In this document: one piece after another, positions 25,331 to 35,090 of the stretch
Layout: every line of letters starts with the position of its first letter
Numbering within the stretch: the first letter of the stretch is position 1
NCBI RefSeq assembly: GCF_029633825.1
Contig: NZ_CP090641.1
Coordinates: forward strand, 2,976,001 to 3,040,000
Reading direction: 5' to 3'
DNA from: Burkholderia contaminans
GTDB taxonomy: Bacteria; Pseudomonadota; Gammaproteobacteria; Burkholderiales; Burkholderiaceae
DNA: 64,000 nt
The notes under the pieces: model-generated
Database searches by the model: none
Told to the model about the DNA's origin: nothing
The model's input: the letters and a program-made list of their open reading frames with translations, nothing else
Translations under genes and position numbers: made by a program

Positions 25331-26746
25331 ATGAAGCCATTCGATGAAATGCTGCAATCCGGCGACATGGTAAGGGCGCCCTACGCGCGCCTGAAGCAGT
25401 GGCTCGACACGCAGAATCCCGCGAGCCTCGCCCAGAAGGCCTACGACGCGGAAGGCGTGTTCCGCAAGACGGGCATCACGTTCGCCGTCTATGGCGACGC
25501 GGAGGCGGCCGAGCGGCTGATTCCGTTCGACATCGTCCCGCGCATCATCTCGGGCGCCGAATGGAGCCGCCTGTCGCTCGGCATCGAGCAGCGCGTGATG
25601 GCGCTCAACGCCTTCCTCGACGACATCTACCACCGGCAGGAAATCGTGCGCGCGGGCATCGTGCCGAAGCACCTGATCGCGCACAACGAAGCGTTCATCC
25701 CGGAGATGATCGACTTCCGGCCGCCCGGGAACGTTTACACGCACATCATCGGCGTCGACATCGTGCGCACCGGCGAGAACGAGTTCTACGTGCTGGAAGA
25801 CAACGCGCGCACACCGTCCGGCGTGTCGTACATGCTGGAAAACCGCGAGACGATGATGCAGCTCTTTCCGGAGCTGTTCCAGCAGGTGAAGGTGCGCCCG
25901 GTCGAGACCTATCCGCAGATGCTGCGCCAGTCGCTCGCGGCCGTGTGCCCGCCGGGCGGCAACGCCGACAACCCGACCGTCGCCGTGCTCACGCCCGGCA
26001 TCCACAATTCCGCGTACTACGAACATTCGTTCCTCGCCGACCAGATGGGCGTGCATCTCGTCGAGGGCAGCGACCTGCAGGTGATCGACGGCCGCGTCGC
26101 GATGCGCACGACCGAAGGCTTCCAGCCGATCGACGTGCTGTACCGCCGCGTCGACGACGCGTTCCTCGATCCGCTCACGTTCCGCCCCGATTCGGTGCTC
26201 GGCGTCGCGGGGATCATGGACGTCTACCGCGCGGGCAACATCACGATCGCGAACGCGCCCGGCACCGGCATCGCCGACGACAAGGCGATCTACTCGTACA
26301 TGCCGGAGATCGTCGAGTTCTACACGGGCCGCAAGGCGCTGCTGGAGAACGTGCCGACCTGGCGCTGCGGCGAAGCCGACAGCCTGAAATACGTGCTCGA
26401 CCATCTCGACGAACTGGTCGTGAAGGAAGTGCACGGCTCGGGCGGCTACGGGATGCTGGTCGGGCCGTGCGCGTCGAAGGCCGAGCTCGAAGCCTTTTCC
26501 GCGAAGCTGCGCGCGCGCCCCGCGAACTACATCGCGCAGCCGACGCTTGCGCTGTCCACGACGCCGATCCTGACCGAAGCCGGCCTCGCGCCGCGCCACG
26601 TCGACCTGCGGCCTTTCGTGCTGGTGTCGGACCGGATCCGCATCACGCCGGGCGGGCTGACGCGCGTCGCACTGAAGGAGGGATCGCTCGTCGTCAACTC
26701 GAGCCAGGGCGGCGGCACCAAGGACACCTGGGTGCTGGCCGACTGA
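25331..26746 (+). CDS. Circularly permuted ATP-grasp protein (stand-alone)
   Basis: A 471-residue protein of the circularly permuted type 2 ATP-grasp family (COG2308, formerly DUF404/DUF407). Landmarks are RGIV-type start of the core (VPRIISGAEWSRLSLGIEQRVMALNAFLDDIY), HIIGVDIVRTGENEFYVLEDNARTPSG with the acidic metal ligands, VAVLTPGIHNSAYYEHSFLA, and VVKEVHGSGGYGMLVGP, the Gly-rich nucleotide loop. ATP-grasp enzymes join a carboxylate to an amine through an acyl-phosphate. I chose the ATG at 25331 (MKPFDEMLQ, GGAG 9 bases upstream); the ATG at 25316 is possible. It is followed by alpha-E and transglutaminase-like genes; the substrate of this system is unknown. Confidence 0.93.
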   Translation: MKPFDEMLQSGDMVRAPYARLKQWLDTQNPASLAQKAYDAEGVFRKTGITFAVYGDAEAAERLIPFDIVPRIISGAEWSRLSLGIEQRVMALNAFLDDIYHRQEIVRAGIVPKHLIAHNEAFIPEMIDFRPPGNVYTHIIGVDIVRTGENEFYVLEDNARTPSGVSYMLENRETMMQLFPELFQQVKVRPVETYPQMLRQSLAAVCPPGGNADNPTVAVLTPGIHNSAYYEHSFLADQMGVHLVEGSDLQVIDGRVAMRTTEGFQPIDVLYRRVDDAFLDPLTFRPDSVLGVAGIMDVYRAGNITIANAPGTGIADDKAIYSYMPEIVEFYTGRKALLENVPTWRCGEADSLKYVLDHLDELVVKEVHGSGGYGMLVGPCASKAELEAFSAKLRARPANYIAQPTLALSTTPILTEAGLAPRHVDLRPFVLVSDRIRITPGGLTRVALKEGSLVVNSSQGGGTKDTWVLAD

Positions 26747-26810
26747 GCCGGACGCGACCGCGCGCCCCGCGACCGGGGCGCCAACCGAACGAAGACGGAG
26801 TGGACACGAG

Positions 26811-27752
26811 ATGCTTCTGGGACGTACTGCAAGCGGCCTCTACTGGATGTACCGCTATATCGAGCGCGCGGAGAACATCGCGCGCATCGTCGATGCCGGG
26901 CTGCGGATGGCGCTCACGCGCACGTCCGACGCGCCGGCCGAATGGTCGTCGGTGCTCGTCAGCTCGGGCACGGACGAAGGCTACCGGCAGAAATACGACG
27001 CGTACGCGGCCGATACCGTGACGGACTACCTGCTGCGCGACCGCGACAACCCGTCGAGCGTGCTGTCGTGCATCGAGGCCGCGCGCTCGAACGCGCGGAT
27101 GGTGCGCACGGCGCTCACGCGCGAGGCATGGGAGAGCGTGAACGGTGCGTGGCTCGCGCTGACCCGCGCGCTCGCGCAGCCGGTGCCGGAGAGCGAACTG
27201 CCGGCCGTGCTCGACCAGGTGAAGCGCGAAACCGCGCTCATCCTCGGCAGCTTCTACAGCACGATGCTGCGCAACGAGATCTTCGATTTCGCGCAGATCG
27301 GCGCGTTCGTCGAGCGCGCCGACAACACCGCGCGGATCATCGACGTGAAATACCACCTGCTGCTGCCGTCGGTGTCGCACGTCGGCACGATCCTCGACAA
27401 CTACCAGTGGGAGACGATCCTGCGCTGCGTCGCCGCGCACCGTTCGTACCGCTGGGTGTACGACGTTCAGTACAAGCCGATGAACATCGCCGACTACCTG
27501 ATCCTGAACGGCCGCATGCCGCGTTCGCTGCGCTATTGCTACGGGCGCGTCGTCTCGAGCCTGAACCTGCTCGCGAAGGATTACGGCGTGACACACCCGT
27601 GTCACGACACGGCCACGAAGATCCTGCAAATGCTGTCCGACACCTCGGTCGAGCGGATCTTCAAGAGCGGCCTGCACGAGTTCCTGACCGACTTCATCGG
27701 CCGCAACAACAGCCTCGGGCTCGAAATCGCCCAGGCCTACAACTTCGACTGA
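26811..27752 (+). CDS. Alpha-E domain protein
   Basis: A 313-residue all-helical protein of the alpha-E family (formerly DUF403). It opens with the family signature MLLGRTASGLYWMYRYIERAE and contains RADNTARIIDVKYHLLLPS and a C-terminal ARG-rich helical bundle ending in FLTDFIGRNNSLGLEIAQAY. The biochemical role is unknown; it is almost always next to or fused with the circularly permuted ATP-grasp protein and is presumed to act with it. It lies 64 bases after the ATP-grasp gene and 8 bases before the transglutaminase-like gene. Confidence 0.93.
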   Translation: MLLGRTASGLYWMYRYIERAENIARIVDAGLRMALTRTSDAPAEWSSVLVSSGTDEGYRQKYDAYAADTVTDYLLRDRDNPSSVLSCIEAARSNARMVRTALTREAWESVNGAWLALTRALAQPVPESELPAVLDQVKRETALILGSFYSTMLRNEIFDFAQIGAFVERADNTARIIDVKYHLLLPSVSHVGTILDNYQWETILRCVAAHRSYRWVYDVQYKPMNIADYLILNGRMPRSLRYCYGRVVSSLNLLAKDYGVTHPCHDTATKILQMLSDTSVERIFKSGLHEFLTDFIGRNNSLGLEIAQAYNFD

Positions 27753-27760
27753 GACTTGCC

Positions 27761-28744
27761 ATGCGACTCGCCATTCGACACATCTCGCGTTATCAGTTCG
27801 ACGATCAAGCCACCCATGCACTGCAACGGCTGCGGCTGCGCCCGCAGTCGGGCCCCGGGCAGACGGTGCGCGCATGGCAGGTCACGATCGACGGCGTCGA
27901 GCCGTCGCTGTCCTATGCGGACGGACTCGGCAACCGGATCGACCTCGTGCGGCACGACCGCGGCGCGAAGGCCGAGATCGTCGTGATCGCTGCCGGCGTC
28001 GTCGAGACGCAGGACCGCGCCGGCATACTCGGTCATCCCGAAGGCTATGCGCCGCCGTGGATCTTCGAGCGCGAAACGGCGCTGACGAAGGCGGGCGACA
28101 CCGTGCGCGCGCTGGCGCAAGCGCTGCCGATCGAGCCGCGCAGCCTCGACGCGCTGCACTGGCTGATGACGGAAGTGCACGACCGCATCGCGTATGCGCC
28201 GAACCTGGCCGCGGACGCCCCCGTCGACGCGGAAACCGCGCTGCAAAGCGGCGAGGGCACGAGCCGCGACCATGCGCATGCGTTCATCGCGGCCGCGCGC
28301 GTGCTGAAGATTCCCGCGCGCTACATCTCGGGCTACGTGCTGGCGGACAGCGCGATGCAGCGCATCGCCGACGCGAAGCAGAACGCAGGCGACGTCGAGG
28401 AGGAAGAAGCGCTCGCGCTGCAGAGCGGCGAGGGCATGCAGCAGGTGCTCGGCGCGTCGCATGCCGCGCAGTCGCAGTCGCAGGGGATGCCGCAGCCGGC
28501 GCACGGCGCGCAGCCGCAGGCGGCCGGGCTGATGCAGCAGCCGGCCGGCCATGCGTGGGCCGAGGCCTATGTCGAAGGGCTGGGCTGGGTCGGATTCGAT
28601 CCGTTCATGAATCGCTGCCCGGACGAGCGCTACGTGCGCATCGCGGTCGGCCTCGACTATCGCGACGCGCAGCCGGTGACGGGGCTCGGCGCGACGGCCG
28701 TCGGTGTCGAGATCAGCGTCGTGCAGACGCCCGAGCTCGTCTGA
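27761..28744 (+). CDS. Transglutaminase-like protein with Ser in place of the catalytic Cys
   Basis: A 327-residue protein with the N-terminal beta domain of bacterial transglutaminases (MRLAIRHISRYQFDDQATHALQ) and a transglutaminase core. In its relatives the nucleophile lies in G-V-C-Q-D-x-A-H; here the aligned segment reads GTSRDHAHAF with S168 (AGC) instead of Cys. The His and Asp of the triad are kept: H264 in GHAWAEAY and D280 in GFDPFMN. Between the SGYV strand and H264 there is an acidic then Gln/Ala-rich insertion of about 50 residues (positions about 205-258). It may be a pseudoenzyme or use Ser. It starts 8 bases after the alpha-E gene, so both are surely co-expressed. Confidence 0.88.
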   Translation: MRLAIRHISRYQFDDQATHALQRLRLRPQSGPGQTVRAWQVTIDGVEPSLSYADGLGNRIDLVRHDRGAKAEIVVIAAGVVETQDRAGILGHPEGYAPPWIFERETALTKAGDTVRALAQALPIEPRSLDALHWLMTEVHDRIAYAPNLAADAPVDAETALQSGEGTSRDHAHAFIAAARVLKIPARYISGYVLADSAMQRIADAKQNAGDVEEEEALALQSGEGMQQVLGASHAAQSQSQGMPQPAHGAQPQAAGLMQQPAGHAWAEAYVEGLGWVGFDPFMNRCPDERYVRIAVGLDYRDAQPVTGLGATAVGVEISVVQTPELV

Positions 28745-28840
28745 CCTCGCGCACGCTTTCGCCGAATCCGCCAGGCCGGGGCGCCGCGTCGCATCGAGTG
28801 CGACGCGGCGCGCGGCTGGCCCAACCCGAACCGAGCTCCC

Positions 28841-31800
28841 ATGTCCATCCACGTCGCGCTGCATCACACCACCCGCTATCGTTACGACCGGCTCGTCAAC
28901 CTCGGCCCGCAGGTCGTGCGCCTGCGGCCCGCGCCGCACTGCCGGACGCCGATCCTCGCGTACTCGATGACGGTCGAGCCCGCGCAGCACTTCATCAACT
29001 GGCAGCAGGATCCGTTCTCGAACTATCTCGCGCGGCTCGTGTTTCCGGAGCGCACCGAGCACTTCGAGATCACGATCGATCTCGTCGCCGAGATGTCGGT
29101 GTACAACCCGTTCGACTTCTTCCTCGAAGCCAGCGCGGAGCAATACCCGTTCAGCTATGACGACGCGCTGAAGACCGAGCTCGCGCCGTATCTCGTGTGC
29201 GATCCGCCGACGAGCGCGTCGCCGCTGTTCCGCACGTATCTCGACGGCGTCGACCGCACGCCGGCCGGCACCGTGAACTTTCTCGTCGCGCTGAACCAGC
29301 AACTGCAGCGCGACATCGGCTATCTCGTGCGGATGGAGCCGGGCGTGCAGACGCCCGAGCAGACGCTCGAACTGGCCTCGGGCTCGTGCCGCGACAGCGC
29401 ATGGCTGCTCGTGCAGCTGTGCCGCCACCTCGGCATCGCCGCGCGGTTCGTGTCGGGCTACCTGATCCAGCTGACGCCCGACGTGAAATCGCTCGACGGC
29501 CCGAGCGGCACGTCGGTCGACTTCACCGACCTGCACGCGTGGTGCGAGGTGTACCTGCCCGGCGCCGGCTGGATCGGCTTCGACCCGACCTCCGGCCTGC
29601 TCGCCGGCGAAGGCCACATTCCGCTGGCCTGCACGCCGCAGCCGACCAGCGCCGCGCCGGTCGAGGGGCTGATCGACGAGTGCGAGGTGTCGTTCGAACA
29701 CGAGATGACCGTGACGCGCGTGTACGAATCGCCGCGCGTGACGAAGCCGTACACGGAATCGCAATGGGACGGCGTGCTGGCGCTCGGCACGCAGGTCGAC
29801 GGTGCGCTGGCGGCCGGCGACGTGCGGCTCACGCAGGGCGGCGAGCCGACCTTCGTGTCGATCGACGATCGCGACGGCGCCGAGTGGAACACCGACGCGC
29901 TCGGCCCGACCAAGCGCGGCTATGCGACCGAACTCGTGCAGCGGCTGCGCGCCGAATACGGCGATGGCGGGTTCCTGCATTTCGGGCAGGGCAAGTGGTA
30001 TCCGGGCGAGCAATTGCCGCGCTGGGCGTTGTCGATCTTCTGGCGTGCCGACGGCCAGCCGGTGTGGCACGACCCGTCGCTGTTCGCCGACGAGCGCGAG
30101 CCGTCCGCCTATACGACCGACGACGCGAAGCGCTTCATCGACGCGCTGGCCGCACGGCTGAACCTGACCGGCGAATTCATCCGGCCCGGCTACGAGGACG
30201 TCTGGTACTACCTGTGGCGCGAACGCCGGCTGCCGGTCAACGTCGATCCGTTCGACTCGAGGCTCGACGACGAGCTCGAACGCGCGCGGCTGCGCAAGGT
30301 GTTCGAGCAGCAGCTCGACAGCGTGGTCGGCTACGTGCTGCCGGTCAAGCGCACGGACGATGTGGACGGCCGTGATCGGCCGGGCCTCGACGGCCCGCGC
30401 TGGCAGACGGGCCCGTGGTTCTTCCGCGACGAGCGGATGTACCTCGTGCCCGGCGATTCGCCGATGGGCTATCGGCTGCCGCTCGATTCGCTGCCGTGGG
30501 CGAGCCGCGCCGACCATCCGTATCTGGTCGAGCGCGACCCGTTTGCGCCGCGCGACGCGCTGCCGGACGCCGCCGCGATCCGCGCACGCTACGCCGGCCC
30601 GTCCGATGCGCCGCGCTACCTGTCCGGCGTGCATCGCGAGGCAGCCGCGCAGACCGTGATGCAGTGGCGCGACGACGGCACGGCCGGCAACGGGCGGCCG
30701 GCCGCGCGCGACCCGGGTCGCGCCCCCGAGCGCTTCGAGTCGGCCGCGTGGATCACGCGCACCGCGTTGTGCGTCGAAGTGCGCAACGGCATCCTGTACC
30801 TGTTCATGCCGCCGCTTGCCGCGCTCGAGGATTATCTCGACCTGCTCGGCGCGATCGAGCTGACCGCGCACGCGCTGGGCGTGAAGCTCGTGCTCGAAGG
30901 CTATCCGCCGCCGCGCGACGCGCGGCTGAAGCTGCTGCAGGTGACGCCCGATCCCGGCGTGATCGAGGTGAACATCCATCCGGCCGGCAACTTCGACGAG
31001 CTCGTCGATCACACGGAATTCCTGTACGACGCCGCGTGGCAGTCGCGGCTGTGCAGCGAGAAGTTCATGGTCGACGGCCGCCACGTCGGCACGGGCGGCG
31101 GCAATCACTTCGTGCTGGGCGGCGCGACGCCGGCCGACAGCCCGTTCCTGCGCCGCCCGGACCTGCTCGCGAGCCTGATCGCGTACTGGCACAACCATCC
31201 GTCGCTGTCGTACCTGTTCTCCGGGCTCTTCATCGGGCCGACGAGCCAGGCGCCGCGCGTCGACGAAGCGCGTAACGACCAGCTCTACGAGCTCGACATC
31301 GCGTTCGCGGAGATCCAGCGCAACAAGCTGCTGTTCGGGCAGGACATGCCGCCGTGGCTCGTCGACCGTGTGCTGCGCAACCTGCTGATCGACGTGACCG
31401 GCAACACGCACCGCAGCGAGTTCTGTATCGACAAGCTGTATTCGCCCGACTCGTCGACCGGCCGGCTCGGCCTGCTCGAACTGCGCGCGTTCGAGATGCC
31501 GCCGCATGCGCGGATGAGCATCGTGCAGCAATTGCTGCTGCGCGCGCTGGTCGCGCGTTTCTGGGCCGCGCCGTACACGACGCCGCTCACGCGCTGGGGC
31601 ACCGCGCTGCACGACCGCTTCATGCTGCCCGCGTTTCTTCAGATGGATTTCGACGACGTGCTGACCGAGCTGCGCGACGCCGGCTTTGCGTTCGATCCGG
31701 CGTGGTTCGCGCCGCACTTCGAATTCCGCTTCCCGCTGTTCGGCCAGATCGCGGTGAACGGGATGCAGCTGTCGCTGCGCGGCGCGCTGGAGCCGTGGCA

Positions 31801-32269
31801 CGTGATGGGCGAGGAGGGCGCGCCCGGCGGCACGGTGCGCTACGTCGATTCGTCGGTCGAACGGCTCGAGGTGCGCGTGACGGGGCTGAACGACAACCGG
31901 CACGTCGTGACGGTCAACGGCCGCGCGCTGCCGCTGCAGCCGACCGGCACCGTCGGCGAATACGTCGCGGGCGTGCGCTACAAGGCGTGGTCGCCGCCGT
32001 CCGCGCTGCATCCGACCCTCGGCGTGCACGCGCCGCTCACGTTCGACATCGTCGATACGTGGCTGCAGCGCTCGCTCGGCGGCTGCCGCTATCACGTCGC
32101 GCATCCGGGCGGGCGCAACTACGCGACGTTCCCGGTCAATGCATACGAAGCCGAGAGCCGCCGGCTCGCGCGCTTCGTCGAGATGGGGCACACGCCGGGG
32201 CGGATGGATGTCGCGGCTGCCGCGCCGAGCCGCGAATTCCCGTTCACGCTCGACCTGCGGCGGCCGTGA
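28841..32269 (+). CDS. Transglutaminase-like protein with C-terminal DUF2126 domain
   Basis: A 1142-residue protein. Residues 1-290 are a transglutaminase-like enzyme with intact triad: C183 in SGSCRDSAW, H232 in DLHAWCEVY and D248 in GFDPTSG. From about residue 300 to the end runs the DUF2126 domain (starting around LTQGGEPTFVSIDDRDGAEW, with GKWYPGEQLPRW, GGGNHFVLGGATPADSPFLRRPDLL and NTHRSEFCIDKLYSPDS), which has been related to glutamine-synthetase-like amidoligases by comparative studies. So the protein could pair a thiol hydrolase/transferase with a ligase. It is cytosolic in appearance. It follows the Ser-type transglutaminase-like gene after 96 bases. Confidence 0.92.
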   Translation: MSIHVALHHTTRYRYDRLVNLGPQVVRLRPAPHCRTPILAYSMTVEPAQHFINWQQDPFSNYLARLVFPERTEHFEITIDLVAEMSVYNPFDFFLEASAEQYPFSYDDALKTELAPYLVCDPPTSASPLFRTYLDGVDRTPAGTVNFLVALNQQLQRDIGYLVRMEPGVQTPEQTLELASGSCRDSAWLLVQLCRHLGIAARFVSGYLIQLTPDVKSLDGPSGTSVDFTDLHAWCEVYLPGAGWIGFDPTSGLLAGEGHIPLACTPQPTSAAPVEGLIDECEVSFEHEMTVTRVYESPRVTKPYTESQWDGVLALGTQVDGALAAGDVRLTQGGEPTFVSIDDRDGAEWNTDALGPTKRGYATELVQRLRAEYGDGGFLHFGQGKWYPGEQLPRWALSIFWRADGQPVWHDPSLFADEREPSAYTTDDAKRFIDALAARLNLTGEFIRPGYEDVWYYLWRERRLPVNVDPFDSRLDDELERARLRKVFEQQLDSVVGYVLPVKRTDDVDGRDRPGLDGPRWQTGPWFFRDERMYLVPGDSPMGYRLPLDSLPWASRADHPYLVERDPFAPRDALPDAAAIRARYAGPSDAPRYLSGVHREAAAQTVMQWRDDGTAGNGRPAARDPGRAPERFESAAWITRTALCVEVRNGILYLFMPPLAALEDYLDLLGAIELTAHALGVKLVLEGYPPPRDARLKLLQVTPDPGVIEVNIHPAGNFDELVDHTEFLYDAAWQSRLCSEKFMVDGRHVGTGGGNHFVLGGATPADSPFLRRPDLLASLIAYWHNHPSLSYLFSGLFIGPTSQAPRVDEARNDQLYELDIAFAEIQRNKLLFGQDMPPWLVDRVLRNLLIDVTGNTHRSEFCIDKLYSPDSSTGRLGLLELRAFEMPPHARMSIVQQLLLRALVARFWAAPYTTPLTRWGTALHDRFMLPAFLQMDFDDVLTELRDAGFAFDPAWFAPHFEFRFPLFGQIAVNGMQLSLRGALEPWHVMGEEGAPGGTVRYVDSSVERLEVRVTGLNDNRHVVTVNGRALPLQPTGTVGEYVAGVRYKAWSPPSALHPTLGVHAPLTFDIVDTWLQRSLGGCRYHVAHPGGRNYATFPVNAYEAESRRLARFVEMGHTPGRMDVAAAAPSREFPFTLDLRRP

Positions 32270-32441
32270 CCGGACGATGACGACGCGGATGACGATGCGC
32301 GGTTCGCGATACCCGGCGGTTCCGGTCGCTGGCGGCCCCGCCGGAATGCTAGGATGCGGGCAGATTGCGGCCGCGCGCCGCAGCCCGCTGCCCGGGTGGC
32401 GGCGCGTGTGCGCGGCTGTGCCCTGACGACGGAACGATATC

Positions 32442-35090
32442 GTGCCGCCCATTGACACCGATCATCTCGCCGCCCTCGACGCGATGCCCACGCTTTTCGA
32501 TACCGGCGCGCAGCCGGATGCCGCGGAACTGGCCGCCGCGCTCGCGGCGCCGGCTGCCGCCGGCCGTTACGACGAACTGCGCGGCAGCGCGGCGGGCCTG
32601 AACGCGCCCGCGCTTGCGCCCGCATGGCGCAGTTTCTTCACGTCGATCGGCAGCGACGGCGTGGCCGACCTCGATCGCCGCGCCGACGCGCTGCACCGGC
32701 GCATGCGCGAGAACGGCCTGTTCTATCAACTGCACGAGCAGCGCGCCGGCGACGGCGCGGCCGGCCCGTGGTCGCTCGACCTGCTGCCGCTGATCGTCAC
32801 GCCCGAGGACTGGGTCTCGATCGAGCGCGGCGTGCTGCAACGCGTGCGGCTGCTCAACGCGACGCTGGCCGACCTGTACGGGCCGCAGACGATCCTCGAG
32901 CGCGGGCTGCTGCCGCCCGCGCTCGTCACCGGGCATCCCGGCTACCTGCGCGCGATGCGCGGCGCACGCGTGCCGGGCGATACGTGGCTGCACGTCGTCG
33001 CGTTCGATCTCGCGCGCGGCCCGGACGGGCAGTGGCGGATCGTCGCGCAGCACACGCAGGGCCCGGCCGGCCTCGGCTACCTCCTCGAAAACCGGCTGAT
33101 CGTGTCGCGGCTCTTTCCGCGCGGGTTTCGCGGGCTGCGCGTGCAGCGGCTCGCGTCCGCGTACCGCGCGCTGCTGCAGAGCATGCAGGCGCTCAGCCCG
33201 ACTCGAAAGAATTCGCGGATCGTGCTGCTCACACCGGGGCCGCACAGCGCGACGTATTTCGAGCACGCGTATCTCGCGCGCTACCTTGGCCTTACGCTCG
33301 TCGAAGGCGGCGACCTGACCGCGCGCGACAACCGCGTGTTCCTGAAGACGCTGAGCGGGCTCGAACCGGTGCACGGCATCCTGCGGCGCGTCGATGACGC
33401 GTGGCTCGACCCGCTCGAACTGCGGCCCGATTCGATGCTCGGCGTGCCGGGGCTGCTGCAGGCGGTGCGTGCGGGCAACGTGCTGCTCGCGAACGCGCCG
33501 GGCTCGGGCTTCCTCGAATCGCCGGCGATGCTCGGCTTCATGCCGCGTCTCGCGGAAGCGCTGCTCGGCGAAACGCTGACGCTGCCGGCCGTGCATTCGT
33601 GGTGGTGCGGCGAGGCGGCTGCGTGCGACGACGCGCTGCCGCAGCTCGCACGCGGCATCGTCAAGGCATCCTATCCACCCGACGTGCAGGAAGGCGGCGC
33701 ATTCGAGCCGGTGATCGGCGCGCGGCTCACGCAGGCGCAGCTGGCGGAATGGCGCGCGCGGATTCTCGCGCGGCCCGAACATTACACGGTGCAGGCCGAC
33801 CTGCCGTTGTCGCAGGCGCCGACCTGGCCGCGCCACGACGCACCCGACAGCAACGGCGGTGCACGCATCGTGCCGAAGCCGGTGCTGCTGCGCGTGTTCG
33901 CGCTCGCCGACGGCGCGCAGCGCTGGCGGCTCCTGCCGGGCGGGCTGTCGCGGGTCGGCACGCGCGACACGCTGTTCAACGCGCCGATGCCGCGCGGCGG
34001 CAGCACCGTCGATACGTGGGTGATGACCGAAGGCATCGTCGATTCGACGACGCTGCTGCAGACGCACCTCGGCCCCGACGACCTCGTCGAACGCCCGCGC
34101 GCGATCGCGAGCCGCGCGGCCGAGAACCTGTTCTGGCTCGGCCGTTATACCGAACGCGCAACCAACCTGATGCGCCTCGCGCGCGCGGCGCTCGAACGGC
34201 TGCGCGGCGAGGACGACGTCGACAGCCCCGCGCACCTGGAACTGCTCGACACGCTGTGCCGCGATACGGGCCTGATCGCGGCCGACGCGCCGAACGCCGT
34301 CGATGCGCCGCGTGCATTCCAGCACACGCTCGCGACGTCGCTCACGCGCGGCGCGGATCGCACGTCGGGCATTGCGTCCTGCCTGTTCGGCATGCGTGGC
34401 GCCGCCGCCGCGATCCGCGAGCGACTGTCGAGCGACCAGTGGCGGCTGATCGACGACGCGACCCAACTGTTCGCGGACAGCGCCGGCCAGCCCGAAGCCG
34501 AAGAGCAGATCGGCAACGAGGCGCTGCAGTTGCTGGAGCGCCTCGGCCTGCTGCTCGGTGCGATCACGGGCGCGCAGACCGACAACATGACGCGCGACGA
34601 CGGCTGGCGGCTGCTGTCGATCGGCCGGCAGATCGACCGGCTGGATTTCCTCTGCAGCGTGCTGAAGGCGGCCTTCGACGAGGGCGCGGTGCACCGGCAG
34701 GACGGCTTCGAGCTCGTGCTGGAGCTGTTCGACAGTACGATCACGTTCCGTTCGCGGTTCCAGCGCGGCTTCGACGTCGCGCCGCTGCTGTCGCTCGTCG
34801 TGCTCGATACCGACAATCCGCGCTCGCTCGGCTGGGTCGTGCAGGCGCTGCGCGGCCGGCTGACGAAGGTCGAGCGCAGCGAAGGCTACGCGCTGTCCGA
34901 GCTGGCCGAGACCATTCCCGACGTGCCCGCGTGGTCGCTGCACGAGCTGTGCGAGACCGCCGACGGCGGCCGGCACGACAAGCTGCTCGAGGCGCTCGAC
35001 ACCACGGTGAAGGCGGTCTGGGAGTTGTCGAACCGGATCGGCGAACGCTATTTCAGCCACGTGCGCGAAGCGGGCAGGACGTTATGGTGA
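32442..35090 (+). CDS. Circularly permuted ATP-grasp / alpha-E fusion protein
   Basis: An 882-residue fusion beginning at the GTG at 32442. Residues about 60-490 are the circularly permuted ATP-grasp enzyme (VRLLNATLADLYGPQTILERG, RVPGDTWLHVVAFDLARGPDG, YLLENRLIVSRLFP, IVKASYPPDVQEG). Residues about 555-882 are the alpha-E domain, opening AENLFWLGRYTERATNLMRLAR and closing SNRIGERYFSHVREAGRTLW. The ATP-grasp part is well diverged from the stand-alone copy at 25331, so the two are old paralogues rather than a recent duplication. Its stop overlaps the next gene's start by 7 bases. Confidence 0.93.
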   Translation: MPPIDTDHLAALDAMPTLFDTGAQPDAAELAAALAAPAAAGRYDELRGSAAGLNAPALAPAWRSFFTSIGSDGVADLDRRADALHRRMRENGLFYQLHEQRAGDGAAGPWSLDLLPLIVTPEDWVSIERGVLQRVRLLNATLADLYGPQTILERGLLPPALVTGHPGYLRAMRGARVPGDTWLHVVAFDLARGPDGQWRIVAQHTQGPAGLGYLLENRLIVSRLFPRGFRGLRVQRLASAYRALLQSMQALSPTRKNSRIVLLTPGPHSATYFEHAYLARYLGLTLVEGGDLTARDNRVFLKTLSGLEPVHGILRRVDDAWLDPLELRPDSMLGVPGLLQAVRAGNVLLANAPGSGFLESPAMLGFMPRLAEALLGETLTLPAVHSWWCGEAAACDDALPQLARGIVKASYPPDVQEGGAFEPVIGARLTQAQLAEWRARILARPEHYTVQADLPLSQAPTWPRHDAPDSNGGARIVPKPVLLRVFALADGAQRWRLLPGGLSRVGTRDTLFNAPMPRGGSTVDTWVMTEGIVDSTTLLQTHLGPDDLVERPRAIASRAAENLFWLGRYTERATNLMRLARAALERLRGEDDVDSPAHLELLDTLCRDTGLIAADAPNAVDAPRAFQHTLATSLTRGADRTSGIASCLFGMRGAAAAIRERLSSDQWRLIDDATQLFADSAGQPEAEEQIGNEALQLLERLGLLLGAITGAQTDNMTRDDGWRLLSIGRQIDRLDFLCSVLKAAFDEGAVHRQDGFELVLELFDSTITFRSRFQRGFDVAPLLSLVVLDTDNPRSLGWVVQALRGRLTKVERSEGYALSELAETIPDVPAWSLHELCETADGGRHDKLLEALDTTVKAVWELSNRIGERYFSHVREAGRTLW

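Noticed and set aside
27737..32458. Minus-strand open frame of 1573 codons across the transglutaminase cluster
   Set aside because: Arg/His/Val-rich sequence without domain features; antisense shadow of three well-supported plus-strand genes in GC-rich DNA.
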